DNA of 64,000 nt, taken from the NCBI GenBank assembly GCA_964016885.1, contig OZ024744.1:29856449-29920448 (forward strand), given 5' to 3'. This DNA is from Eledone cirrhosa (taxonomy: Eukaryota; Mollusca; Cephalopoda; Octopoda; Eledonidae). Numbering within the stretch: position 1 is the first letter of the stretch; every line of letters begins with the position of its first letter. The notes below the pieces were generated by a model. It did not search any database. It saw only the letters and a list, made by a program, of their open reading frames with translations, and was not told the DNA's origin. Below, piece after piece: positions 12,763 through 22,907 of this stretch. The translations under genes and the position numbers were made by a program.

Positions 12763-12979
12763 GTTGTTTTTTTTTGTTTAAAATCAATATTGGGCACAAA
12801 ACCCCAATAAGCGGTTATTTGACCCCGAAGGGCCAAATAATGGGCAGAAAGACCCCTCTCACGAGGAGGAGGGTGTTTTTGTCTACAAGTTGGTTAAAGT
12901 TTTAAACAATTTACAATTGTTATAGCGGTCAAAATTTACAATACCTTACAGAACCGAGCCTCCGTCAACCATAGCATTC

Positions 12980-13008
12980 AATAATAATAATAATAATAAT
13001 AATAATAA
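12980..13008. repeat. (TAA)n junction, head-to-head
   Basis: A 29-bp TAA tract separating the 5' end of the minus-strand Tx1-like element from the 5' end of the plus-strand R4/Dong-like copy 1. Confidence 0.93.
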
Positions 13009-13431
13009 GGGAAGAAGACACACATAGTGGATAGAAGGTCGAGAAATCGCTCCCGTAAGTTTTGATTTTTTAACATATTTAAATCAATTGTGAAATAACA
13101 ATTCTTAGTACAAATGTTGCATAAAACATCCAGCTTGAGTTCCAAAAAATTCGGATCCACAATATATTGTTATATCGCTCAAATATTCAATTTTGTATTA
13201 TACATTTTATATTCAAACAGAAAATGGTTATAAATGGAAGGAAACCCCCTCTGTCTACACTATATAGAACAGCCAAATAACAGCAATTTCACCAACATCA
13301 GAAACTAGATACACCACCTACCCCATCACTCCTCTGTGTACACTAAACACAACAGCCCGATAACGGCAATTTCACGACCACCACCACCACCAATCTCAAC
13401 ATAATAATAATAATTACTATTACTGTTGCCT

Positions 13432-14540
13432 CAAGTTTTAGTTTTAACAAAATGTTTAATTCCAATAAATGTCAACACATACACGCGACTAACGATAATT
13501 TCACTAAAGATAATTTCACCACCAATACCACCACCACTACCACGATGAAAACTCTGGTCAAGTCGACTCAAATTTCTACTCCAACTTCAACACCATCACT
13601 ACAGTAATACGACCACATCACCACCACCGCTGCCTCACTATCGCTACCGCCGCTATTCTCTCCCACTACCTCCTGCTAGTTGCTGCTAGCACAGCACCGC
13701 CATCGCCGCCGCTGCCTCAATATCACTACCGCCGCTATTCTCTCCCGCTAGCCCCTGCTACATTGTAGAATTCTCACTGAAAGAGGAAAACATCGAAATA
13801 TATAAATAGACTGAATTGATGACCCGATCAAAATAAAAATAAAAAAAAAAAAACAATAATCAAAATCAAGTTTTAGTTTTAACAAAATGTTTAATTCCAA
13901 TATTATGGGTAAATGTCAACGCATATACGCGACTAACGATAATTTCACCAAAGATAATTTCACCAAAGATAATTTCACCACCAATACCACCACCACTACC
14001 ACGACGAAAACTCTGGTGACGTCGACTCAAATTTCTACTCCAACTTCAACACCATCACTACAGTAATACAATCACATCACCACCACCGCTGCCTCACTAT
14101 CGCTACCGCCGCTATTCTCTCCCAGTACCTCCTGCTAGTTGCTGCCTCAATATCACTACCGCCGCTATTCTCTCCCGCTACATTGTAGAATTCTCACTAA
14201 AAGAGGAAAACATCGAAATATATAAATAGACTGAATTGATGACCCGATCAAAAAAAAAAACAAAAACAATAATCAAAACCAAGTTTTAGTTTTAACAAAG
14301 TAATACGACCACATCACCACCACCGCTTCCTCACTATCGCTACCGCCGCTATTCACTCCCACTACCTCCTGCTAGTTGCTGCTAGCACAGCACCGCCGCC
14401 GCTGCCTCAGTATCAATACCGCCGCTATTCTCTCCCGCTATCCGCTGCTACATTGTAGAATTCCCACTAAAAGAGGAAAACATCAAAATATATAAATAGA
14501 CTGAATTGATGACCCGGTCAAAATAAAAAAAAACAACAAC
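13432..14540 (+). repeat. Three tandem 5' UTR monomers of R4/Dong-like copy 1
   Basis: The phrase CAAGTTTTAGTTTTAACAAA begins units at about 13432, 13867 and 14280. Each unit ends with GAAAACATCRAAATATATAA followed by ATAGACTGAATTGATGACCC. The units are about 435, 413 and 260 bp, the third lacking its middle. Each contains a TATAAATAG box near its end (13801, 14221, 14491). The layout resembles the promoter monomers of rodent L1 elements, so a promoter role is plausible but inferred. Confidence 0.75.
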
Positions 14541-14855
14541 AAAAATCAAAATCAAAGCAGCACCGCAACAACGAAAAACGTAAAGGAAATAAAAATGAAG
14601 AGAAAAACAAACGGACGGACAGAAAAGGGAAGGGAAAAACTAAGTCAGACATTCAAACACTACATTACAATGAAACTTATGTTTATTCATTTTGGGGGTT
14701 TTTTTCTGCCTGTTTGTTTGTTTGTTTGTTTGAGTTCGTCTACAGCGTGATAATGCCACACAAAAGTCACGTGAAGTGACGAAACCACCGGAGAAAAGTA
14801 ATTCACCGGTGGTTATGTAACCATATATTCGCCAATCCTCGATAAGAGTGTTTAA

Positions 14856-17800
14856 ATGTCGAACCTAAACAGTTCGAATAACGGTGAAATGGAGACTAGA
14901 ATGTCATGTGACAGACTCTCACCCAACAGGTGCTCCCTGGCTCAGCAGCAGGGACCTGGCTGTCAACCAAATACTGCTGGTGTCGGAGGAAGAAGAAGAA
15001 GGAAATGGACCAGAACCAACTGGACGAAAAAATTGAATAGAACTGTTATGCAATGTTACCTGAAGAGTAACCCCAAGGAGAAAGGCTATAGGAAAAGGAT
15101 GCATAACATCTGGAACGAGATAGGTCCATTTAAATTAGATTAACAAAAACTGGCCGGGCAGGCTCGGGTAATAAGAACTAATGGTTGGATAAGCGAGCTG
15201 GAACTGGAGGAACTGGGCAGAGAGATGAGCTTGGAGATGGAGGGTGGAGTATGCCAGGCAAACGAGCCAGTGGGAAATGAAGGTGAAGAGGTCGAGAGAG
15301 CGGAGGAACTACCCGAAACAGACAATGATCTGAATGCTGAGATAAATAATACCTGGAACAGAGGTACGGCCACTGAGGAGATGAATGCTGACGGGCTAGG
15401 ACAAGATTTGGTAGATATCCTAAATTTAGTGGTAGATGAATTGAACAATGATAGTGGGAGACCTATGAACCTAAGATTTGTAGACAGGAAAAAGTTAAAA
15501 GAAACAACAGCTAAGGTAAACAAAGTCATCCCATACCTTGAGGCGAGGAGCCTTCACCAGTGCAACAATATCCTCAAAGCAACAGCAAATACGGTGAGGA
15601 AACTACTTGGTATAAAAGCGAGAGGAAACAACAGACAAGAAAGAGCAGAGCCTTGGTGGAAGAAACGACTGAATGGTCAAATCAGGGAAATGAGAAATGA
15701 CATTGGAAAGCTTGAGTCCCTACTGAATGGGACACTAAAAAACATAGACACTAAAAATAGACTGGAAATAAAGTACAAAACTAGGAGGAAAAAGCTAAAT
15801 ATTATCATAGAAGAACTGAAGCAACGCATTGTAGCAAAAAGTGCAAAAATCAGGCGATACGAGAACAGAGTCAGCCAGTATAGACAGAACCGCATGTTCG
15901 ACAACAACCAGAAGATGCTGTTTGAACAGCTTGAAGGGAAAGAAAGAGGCAACGACTTGATTCCTGAGGCGGAACGAACTAAAACATTCTGGAGAGGAAT
16001 ATGGGAGCAGGGTGTTAAACATAATGACCAGGCAGTGTGGATTGAGACAGTACAGAAGGAGATCAGTGAACAGGCACGCCAACAAACTGATTTGAGTATC
16101 ACAGTTGAAACTCTTAAGGGGCAGGCCAAAAAACTAACCAACTGGAAATCACCTGGCCCAGATGTTGTGCAGGGGTATTGGATTAAAAACATAACATCCC
16201 TCCACCCGAAACTGACAACCATGTTCAATGACTGCTTGATGTCAGGTGAGGTACCAGAGTGGTTGACAAAAGGTACCACAGATCTGATAATGAAAGACCG
16301 AATCAAGGGTCCAACTATAAACCTATCACATGTATGTCCGTAATGTGGAAACTGTTGACAAGCATTATATCTGAGGAAATCTACCATCACCTCCACACAA
16401 ACAACTTGTTACCGGACGAACAGAAAGGATGCCGAAAGAAGTCACGTGGTACAAAGGACCAGTTACTTATTGATAAGATGGTAATGAGGAATTGCAAGAG
16501 GAGACACACTGGTCTTGCCATGGGATGGATAGACTACAAAAAGGCATTTGACATGGTGCCTCATTCTTGGATCACCAAAAGCCTGGAGATCTTCAAGGTG
16601 GCAGATAACATCAGGCAGTTGTTGGGCAAAAGTATGAAGTCCTGGGAAACAGAGTTAACATCAACTGGAGAATCCTTGGGAAGCGTGAAGATCAAGAGAG
16701 GTATCTTCCAGGGAGATAGTCTGTCCCCTCTGTTGTTTGTCCTTGCCCTGATACCCCTGACCAGTGTACTGCGAAAAGTGAGAGCAGGATACAGGTTGGG
16801 AAAGGGAGGGCTTACCATCAATCACCTCCTCTTCATGGACGATCTTAAGCTCTTCGGGAAGAGTGAGAAGGAGTTGGATGTGCTTGTTGACACTGTCCGT
16901 ATTTTCAGCAATGATATATGCAATTTGGTATTAGTAAGTGTGGAGTCATTGTGATGAGGAGGGGTAAGTTGAGCAGAAGTAACGGAATCCAGATACCAAC
17001 AGGTGAGATGATAAAAGAAATTGACTCTGAAGAAGGATACAAGTATTTGGGCGTTCTGGAGGCTGATGACATCAAGAACAAAAAAATGAAGGAATTGATA
17101 AGAACTGAATACCTTCGGAGAGTAAGGAGCGTATTAAAGTCACATCTGAACAGTAGGAATACCATAAGTGCAGTAAATTCCCGAGCTGTGTCTATTATTA
17201 GGTACAGTGCGGGAATTCTGAGATGGAATGTTGCTGAACAAAAAGAAATTGATAGGAAGACTAGGAAGCTATTGACTATCTACAACATGTTCCACAAGAG
17301 GAGTGATGTCGATAGACTCTACTTAATGAGATCTGAAGGTGGAAGAGGTCTTATCAGCATAGAGGACTGTCTTAAGATGGAGAAAAACAACCTACACAAA
17401 TACGTGACTGATAGTAAGGAGCCAATGCTCAGAGCTGTACTGAAGGAGGGGACAGTAGGCCAGGGGATGTCCAAGGAGGAAATAACATCAAGGAGAAAGA
17501 GCAGCCTTCAGGAAAAATCCCTTCATAGTACCTTCTTTGAGAAAAATGAATTTAGAGATCCACAGACATGGAACTGGTTGAAAAGAGGAGACCTTAAAAA
17601 GGCTACAGAAGGAATGTTAATGGCTGCGCAGGAGCAAGCCCTCAAAACGAAGTGGTTGAAACACCACATTTACAAGGAGGAGGCTAGCCCACTGTGCAGG
17701 ATCTATGGAGAGAGAGAGGAGACTGTGGCTCACATTGTATCCGAGTGTAAAGACCTAGCCCAGACTCACTATAAGGGCTGGAGACATGATGTGATGGGCA

Positions 17801-18276
17801 GGGTGATCCACTGGCACCTATGCAAAGTAAACAATTTACCACATTCTGAGAAGTGGTATGAGCATAAGCCAGAGGCGGTGATAGAAAATGATCAGGTGAA
17901 GGTGCTGTGGGATTTTAGGATACAGACGGACAAGAAACTGGAACACAATAGACCTGACCTGGTGGTTTTGGACAAAGAAAAAAGATCGTGCCTGATTGTG
18001 GATGTGGCCTGCCCATTCGACACGAGAGTGCAAGAGAAGGAGAGGGAGAAAATTAACCGATACCAGGACTTAAAGTGGGAGGTAAAAAGGATTTGGAACT
18101 GCCATGAAGTCAAAGTGATCCCGATTGTCATAGGCGCACTAGGGACTATCTCAAAAAGTTTCCAGGGATGGTTAAAGAAAATTGGCCCCTTCACGCTTTT
18201 TGGAACGCTGGGAACAGCAAGAACAGCAAGAACCCTCCGAACAGCAAGAACCCTCCGATACGTCCTGAATATCTGA
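14856..18276 (+). pseudogene. R4/Dong-like ORF (DNA-binding, RT, RLE), broken
   Basis: Starts MSNLNSSNNGEMET. Relative to copy 3 it carries a nonsense change GAA to TAA at 15141-15143, after an N-terminal segment containing NWTKKLNRTVMQCYLKSNP. A 10-base deletion near 16309, just before the YKPIT motif, and a 4-base deletion near 16925 each shift the frame. RT motifs are all recognisable (WKSPGPD, MGWIDYKKAFDMVPH, GIFQGDSLSPLLF, LLFMDDLKLF). The CCHC motif has one cysteine changed to tyrosine (CRIYGEREETVAH), and the RLE block with NRPDLVVLD is present. The C-terminus carries extra tandem NSKN/TARTLR-like repeats from a short duplication near 18210-18255. Not functional. Confidence 0.87.
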
Positions 18277-18349
18277 GGCTGCAGGTAGTGGCTTGATATT
18301 CATTTCAACAAACTTTCCAGTTAACTAACATCAATGACTGAGACTCAAA

Positions 18350-18375
18350 AAATAATAACAATAATAATAATAATA

Positions 18376-18410
<35 letters not shown>
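18350..18410. repeat. (TAA)n junction between R4/Dong-like copies 1 and 2
   Basis: A TAA tract of about 60 bp with one AGT interruption. It forms the 3' tail of copy 1, and the truncated 5' end of copy 2 joins it directly. Confidence 0.93.
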
Positions 18411-21400
18411 CTCTGGAACAGAGATACGGCCACTGAGGAGATGAATGCTGACGGACTAGGACAAGATTCGGTTGACATCCTAAATTTAGTGGTAGATGAA
18501 TTGAACAATGATAGTGGGAGACCTATGAACCTAAGATTTGTAGACAGGAAAAAGTTAAAAGAAACAACAGCTAAGGTAAACAAAGTCATCCCATACGTTG
18601 AGGCGAGGAACCTTCACCGGTGTAACAATATCCTCAAAGCAACAGCAAATACGGTGAGGAAACTACTTGGTATAAAAGCGAGAGGAAACAACAGACAAGA
18701 AAGAGCAGAGCCGTGGTGGAAGAAGCGACTGAGTGGGCAAATCGGGGAAATGAGAAATGACATAGGAAAGCTTGAGTCACTAATGAATGGGACACTAAAA
18801 AACATAGGCACTAAAAATAGACTGGAAATAAAATACAAAACTAGGAGTAAAAAGCTAAATATTATCATAGAGGAATTGAAGCAACGCATTGTAGCAAAGA
18901 GTGCAAAAATCAGACGATACGAGAACAGAGAAAGTCAGTATAAACAGAACCGCATGTTCGACAACAACCAGAAGATGCTGTTTGGACAGCTTGAGGGGAA
19001 AGAAAGAGGCAACGACTTGATCCCTGGGGCGGAACAAACTAAAACATTCTGGAGAGGAATATGGGAGCAGGATGTTAGACACAATGCCCAGGCAGGGTGG
19101 ATTGAGACAGTAAAGAGGGAGATCGGTGAGCAGGCACAGCAACAAACTGATTTGAGTATCACAGTTGAAACTCTTAAGGGGCAGGCCAAAAAACTAACCA
19201 ACTGGAAATCACCTGGCCCAGATGGTGTGCAGGGGTATTGGATTAAAAACATAACATCCCTCCACCTGAAGCTGACGGCCATGTTCAATGACTGCTTGGT
19301 GTCGGGTGAGGTGCCAGAGTGGTTGACAAAAGGTACCACAGTTCTGATAATGAAAGACCGAATCAAGGGTAATGATGTTACCAACTATAGACCTATCACA
19401 TATCTGTCCGTAATGTGGAAACTGTTGACGAGCATTGTGTCTGAGGAAATCTACCATCACCTCCACACAAACAACTTGTTACCGGACGAACAGAAAGGAT
19501 GCCGAAAGAAGTCACGTGGTACAAAGGACCAGTTGCTTATTGATAAGATGGTAATGGGGAATTGCAGGAGGAGACACACTGATCTTGCCATGGGATGGAT
19601 AGACTACAGAAAGGCATTTGACATGGTGCCTCATTCCTGGATCACCAAAAGCCTGGAGATCTTCAGGGTGGCAGATAACATCAGACAGTTGCTAGGCAGG
19701 AGTATGGGGTCCTGGGAGACAGAGTTGACATCAACTGGAGTATCCTTGGGAAGCGTGAAGATCAAGAGAGGTATCTTCCAGGGAGATAGCCTGTCCCCTC
19801 TGTTGTTTGTCCTTGCCCTGATGCCCTTGACCATTATGCTGCGAAAAGTGAGAGCAGGATACAAGTTGGGAAGGGGAGAGCTTACCATCAATCACCTCCT
19901 CTTCATGGACGATCTTAAGCTCTTCGGGAAAAGTGAGAAGGAGTTGGATGTGCTTGTTGACACTGTCCGTATTTTCATCAGTGATATATGTATGCAGTTT
20001 GGTATTGGTAAATGTGGAGTCATTGTGATGAAGAGGGGTAGGTTGAGCAGAAGTAACGGGATCCATATACCAACAGGTGAGATGATAAAGGAAATTGACT
20101 CTGAGGAAGGATACAAGTATTTGGGCGTTCTGGAGGCTGATGGCATAAAGAACAAAAAAATGAAGGAATTGTTAAGAACTGAATACATTCGGAGAGTAAG
20201 GAGCGTATTGAAGTCACATCTGAACAGCAGAAATGCCATAAGCGCAGTAAATTCCCGAGCTGTGTCTATTATCAGGTACAGTGCGGGAATTCTGAGATGG
20301 AATGTTGCTGAACAAAAAGAAATGGATAGGAAGACTAGGAAGCTATTGACTATCTACAACATGTTCCACAAGAGGAGTGATGTCGATAGACTCTACCTAA
20401 GGAGATCTGAGGGTGGAAGAGGTCTTATCAGCATAGAGGACTGTGTTCAGATGGAGAAAAACAACCTATACAAATACGTGACCTATAGTAAGGAGCCAAT
20501 GCTCAGAACTGTACTGAAGGAGGGGACAGTAGGCCAGGGGATGTCCAAGGAGGAAATAACATCAAGGAGGAAGAGCAGCCTTAAGGGAAAATCCCTTCAT
20601 AGTACCTTCTTTGAGACAACTGAATTTAGAGATCCACAGACATGGAACTGGTTGAGAAGAGGAGACCTCAAAAAGGCTACAGAAGGAATGCTAATGGCTG
20701 CGCAGGAGCAGGCCCTCAAAACGAAGTGGTTGAAGCACCATATCTACAAGGAGGAGGCTAGCCCACTGTGCAGGATCTGTGGAGAGAGAGAGGAGACTGT
20801 GGCTCACATTGTGTCCGAGTGTAAACACCTAGCCCAGACCCACTATAAGGGCTGGAGACACGATGTGATGGGCAGGGTGATCCACTGGCACCTGTGCAAA
20901 GTAAACAATTTATCACATTCTGAGAAATGGTATGAGCATAGGCCAGAGGCGGTGATGGAGAACAATCAGGTGAAGGTGCTGTGGGATTTTAGGATACAGA
21001 CGGACAAAAAACTGGAACACAATAGACCTGACCTGGTGGTTGTGGACAAAGAAAAAAGATCGTGCCTGATTGTGGATGTGGCCTGCCCGTTCGACACGAG
21101 AGTGCAAGAGAAGGAGAGGGAGAAAATTAACCGATACCAGGACCTAAAGTGGGAGGTGAAAAGGATTTGGAACTGCCATGAAGTCAAAGTGATCCCGATT
21201 GTCATAGGCGCACTGGGGACTATCTCCAAAAGTTTCCAGGGATGGTTAAAGAAAATCGGCCCCTTCACGCTTTTTGGAACGCTTCAAAAGGCATGCTTGC
21301 TTGGAACAGCAAGAACCCTCCGATACGTCCTGAATATCTGAGGCTGCAGGTAGTGGCTTGATATTCAATCCAACGGACTTTCCAGTTAACCAACATCAAT

Positions 21401-21415
21401 GACTGAGATTCAAGG
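18411..21415 (+). mobile_element. R4/Dong-like LINE, copy 2, 5'-truncated
   Basis: The element begins abruptly at CTCTGGAACAGAGATACGG, which in copy 3 lies inside the ORF directly after AATAATAC. The truncation therefore joins at a TAAT/AAT stretch shared by element and target. The 3' end is complete, with the stop followed by GGCTGCAGGTAGTGGCTTGA and then (TAA)n. The 5' UTR and the N-terminal DNA-binding-like segment are absent. Confidence 0.88.
18441..21341 (+). CDS. R4/Dong-like reverse transcriptase/RLE ORF, N-terminally truncated, otherwise open
   Basis: An uninterrupted 966-codon frame from the first internal Met (MNADGLGQD) to the normal C-terminus RYVLNI. It contains the full RT: WKSPGPDGVQ, NYRPITYLSVMWK, MGWIDYRKAFDMVPH, GIFQGDSLSPLLF, LLFMDDLKLF and GYKYLGVLEADG. 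The CCHC motif CRICGEREETVAHIVSEC (C-x2-C-x8-H-x4-C) and the RLE block NRPDLVVVD with a second acidic site in LIVDVACPFD follow. It lacks about 164 N-terminal residues found in copy 3. No promoter of its own is visible, so it is probably a dead-on-arrival insertion kept open by youth. Confidence 0.85.
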   Translation: MNADGLGQDSVDILNLVVDELNNDSGRPMNLRFVDRKKLKETTAKVNKVIPYVEARNLHRCNNILKATANTVRKLLGIKARGNNRQERAEPWWKKRLSGQIGEMRNDIGKLESLMNGTLKNIGTKNRLEIKYKTRSKKLNIIIEELKQRIVAKSAKIRRYENRESQYKQNRMFDNNQKMLFGQLEGKERGNDLIPGAEQTKTFWRGIWEQDVRHNAQAGWIETVKREIGEQAQQQTDLSITVETLKGQAKKLTNWKSPGPDGVQGYWIKNITSLHLKLTAMFNDCLVSGEVPEWLTKGTTVLIMKDRIKGNDVTNYRPITYLSVMWKLLTSIVSEEIYHHLHTNNLLPDEQKGCRKKSRGTKDQLLIDKMVMGNCRRRHTDLAMGWIDYRKAFDMVPHSWITKSLEIFRVADNIRQLLGRSMGSWETELTSTGVSLGSVKIKRGIFQGDSLSPLLFVLALMPLTIMLRKVRAGYKLGRGELTINHLLFMDDLKLFGKSEKELDVLVDTVRIFISDICMQFGIGKCGVIVMKRGRLSRSNGIHIPTGEMIKEIDSEEGYKYLGVLEADGIKNKKMKELLRTEYIRRVRSVLKSHLNSRNAISAVNSRAVSIIRYSAGILRWNVAEQKEMDRKTRKLLTIYNMFHKRSDVDRLYLRRSEGGRGLISIEDCVQMEKNNLYKYVTYSKEPMLRTVLKEGTVGQGMSKEEITSRRKSSLKGKSLHSTFFETTEFRDPQTWNWLRRGDLKKATEGMLMAAQEQALKTKWLKHHIYKEEASPLCRICGEREETVAHIVSECKHLAQTHYKGWRHDVMGRVIHWHLCKVNNLSHSEKWYEHRPEAVMENNQVKVLWDFRIQTDKKLEHNRPDLVVVDKEKRSCLIVDVACPFDTRVQEKEREKINRYQDLKWEVKRIWNCHEVKVIPIVIGALGTISKSFQGWLKKIGPFTLFGTLQKACLLGTARTLRYVLNI

Positions 21416-21427
21416 AATAACAACAAC

Positions 21428-21494
<67 letters not shown>
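21416..21494. repeat. (TAA)n junction between R4/Dong-like copies 2 and 3
   Basis: About 75 bp of TAA preceded by a short AACAACAAC stretch. It separates the 3' end of copy 2 from the GGGAAGAAGAC start of copy 3. Confidence 0.93.
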
Positions 21495-21660
21495 GGGAAG
21501 AAGACGCACGAGGTGACGGAGGTCATGAAATCGCTCCCGTAAGTTTTGAATTTTTAACATATTTAAATCATTTGTGAAATAACAACTCTTAGTACAAATG
21601 CTACGTAAAGCACCCGGCTTGAGCCCCAAAAAATTCGGACCCAAAATATATTGTTATAAG

Positions 21661-22337
21661 GCTCAAATATTCAAATGTTCAACTTTGTATTGTACACTGT
21701 ATATCCAAAAAAAAAAAATGGCTATAAATGGAAGAAGAAGAACCCCCCCCCCCCTCCTCTCCTCTGGCTACACTATATAGGACAGCTAAACTCACCAACA
21801 CCAGAAACTAGATACACCGCCCACCCCATCATCTGTGTACACTAAACACAACAGCATTTTCACCTTCACCGCCACCGCTCACTACGGCCATCATTGCCAC
21901 CGCTGTCCCATCACCGCCGCCACCACCCCCTGACTCCTTCACTGCTGCTGCCACCGCTACAGCACCATCACTACAGTAATACGGCTCAAATATTCAAATA
22001 TTCAACTTTGTATTGTACACTGTATATCCAAAAAAAAAAAAAAAAAAAAAAATAAATAAATAAAATAAAATGGCTATAAATGGAAGAAGAAGAACCCCCC
22101 CCCCCCCCTCCTCTCCTCTGGCTACACTATATAGGACAGCGAAACTCACCAACACCAGAAACTAGATACACCACCCACCCCATCATCTGTGTACACTAAA
22201 CACAACAGCATTTTCACCTTCACCGCCACCGCTCACTACGGCCATCATTGCCACCGCTGTCCCATCACCGCCGCCACCACCCCCTGACTCCTTCACTGCT
22301 GCTGCCACCGCTACAGCACCATCACTACAGTAATACG
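21661..22337 (+). repeat. Tandem duplication in 5' UTR of copy 3
   Basis: A unit of about 323-350 bp, beginning GCTCAAATATTCAAAT and running through TTGTATTGTACACTGTATAT, a long A run, the CCCCCCCTCCTCTCCTCTGG segment and a CCACCGC-rich stretch, occurs twice (starts about 21661 and 21984). The duplicated part is different from the monomer of copy 1. Confidence 0.85.
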
Positions 22338-22907
22338 GTCGCATCACCGCCACCGCTGCCTCGGTATCGACATCACCGCCACCACTGTCTCAGTATCGCC
22401 AACGCCGCTAGTCTCTGCTGGCTACCACTTCCACATTATAGAATTCCTACTACTAACAAAGAGGAAGGCATCAAAATATATAGATAGACTCAAAAGAAAA
22501 AAGAAAAAACAAACAACAAAAGCAGCACAGCAACAACAGTAAAAAACGAGAAAAACAGAGAAAAACAAAAACAAAAAAAGAAACCCCAAAAACGTAAAGA
22601 AAATAAGAATGAAGAGAGAAGCAGGCGGACGGACAGAGAAGAGGGGGGGAAAAGTAAAACTTAAAAAACAAAAACTAAGTCGGACATTCGAATACTACAT
22701 TACAATGAAACTTATGCTTATTCATTTTTGGGGCCCTTTCTGCCCGTGTGTTTGTTTGTTTATGTGTGTCCGTATACAGCGTGGTGATAATGCCACACAA
22801 GGGCCAAGTGGGATGGCGGATCCACAGATGGCTATGTAAACATACATTCGCCAATCCTCGATAAGAGTGTTTAAATATCGAACATAAACAGTTCGAATAA
22901 CGGTGAA

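Larger units (their letters stand above)
6936..12979 (-). mobile_element. Tx1-like non-LTR retrotransposon, TAA-inserted family, copy 1
   Basis: A full-span LINE on the minus strand. Its sense order is: 5' UTR (12979-12763), ORF1 with a CCHC zinc knuckle, ORF2 with APE endonuclease and reverse transcriptase, then a short 3' UTR ending in GGTTAATAAAGAAAAC, which includes an AATAAA signal, directly against (TAA)n at 6878-6935. The 5' end abuts another TAA tract at 12980-13008. The two-ORF plan, zinc knuckle and APE-RT are typical of the Tx1 group of the L1 superfamily. Several stops and frameshifts make the copy inactive. It aligns throughout ORF2 with the copy at 29882-34636. Confidence 0.85.
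13009..18349 (+). mobile_element. R4/Dong-like (RLE-type) LINE, copy 1, full length, inactive
   Basis: Starts GGGAAGAAGACACAC directly after a TAA tract, a start shared with the copies at 21495 and 26489. It has a long 5' UTR with tandem monomers, a single ORF (broken) from 14856, and a short 3' UTR after the stop ending in CATCAATGACTGAGACTC against (TAA)n. A single ORF with RT followed by a CCHC motif and a PD-type restriction-like endonuclease defines the R2-superfamily group. Placement near R4/Dong is inferred from the FMDDLKLF-type RT motif and from known Dong insertion into TAA repeats. Confidence 0.82.
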
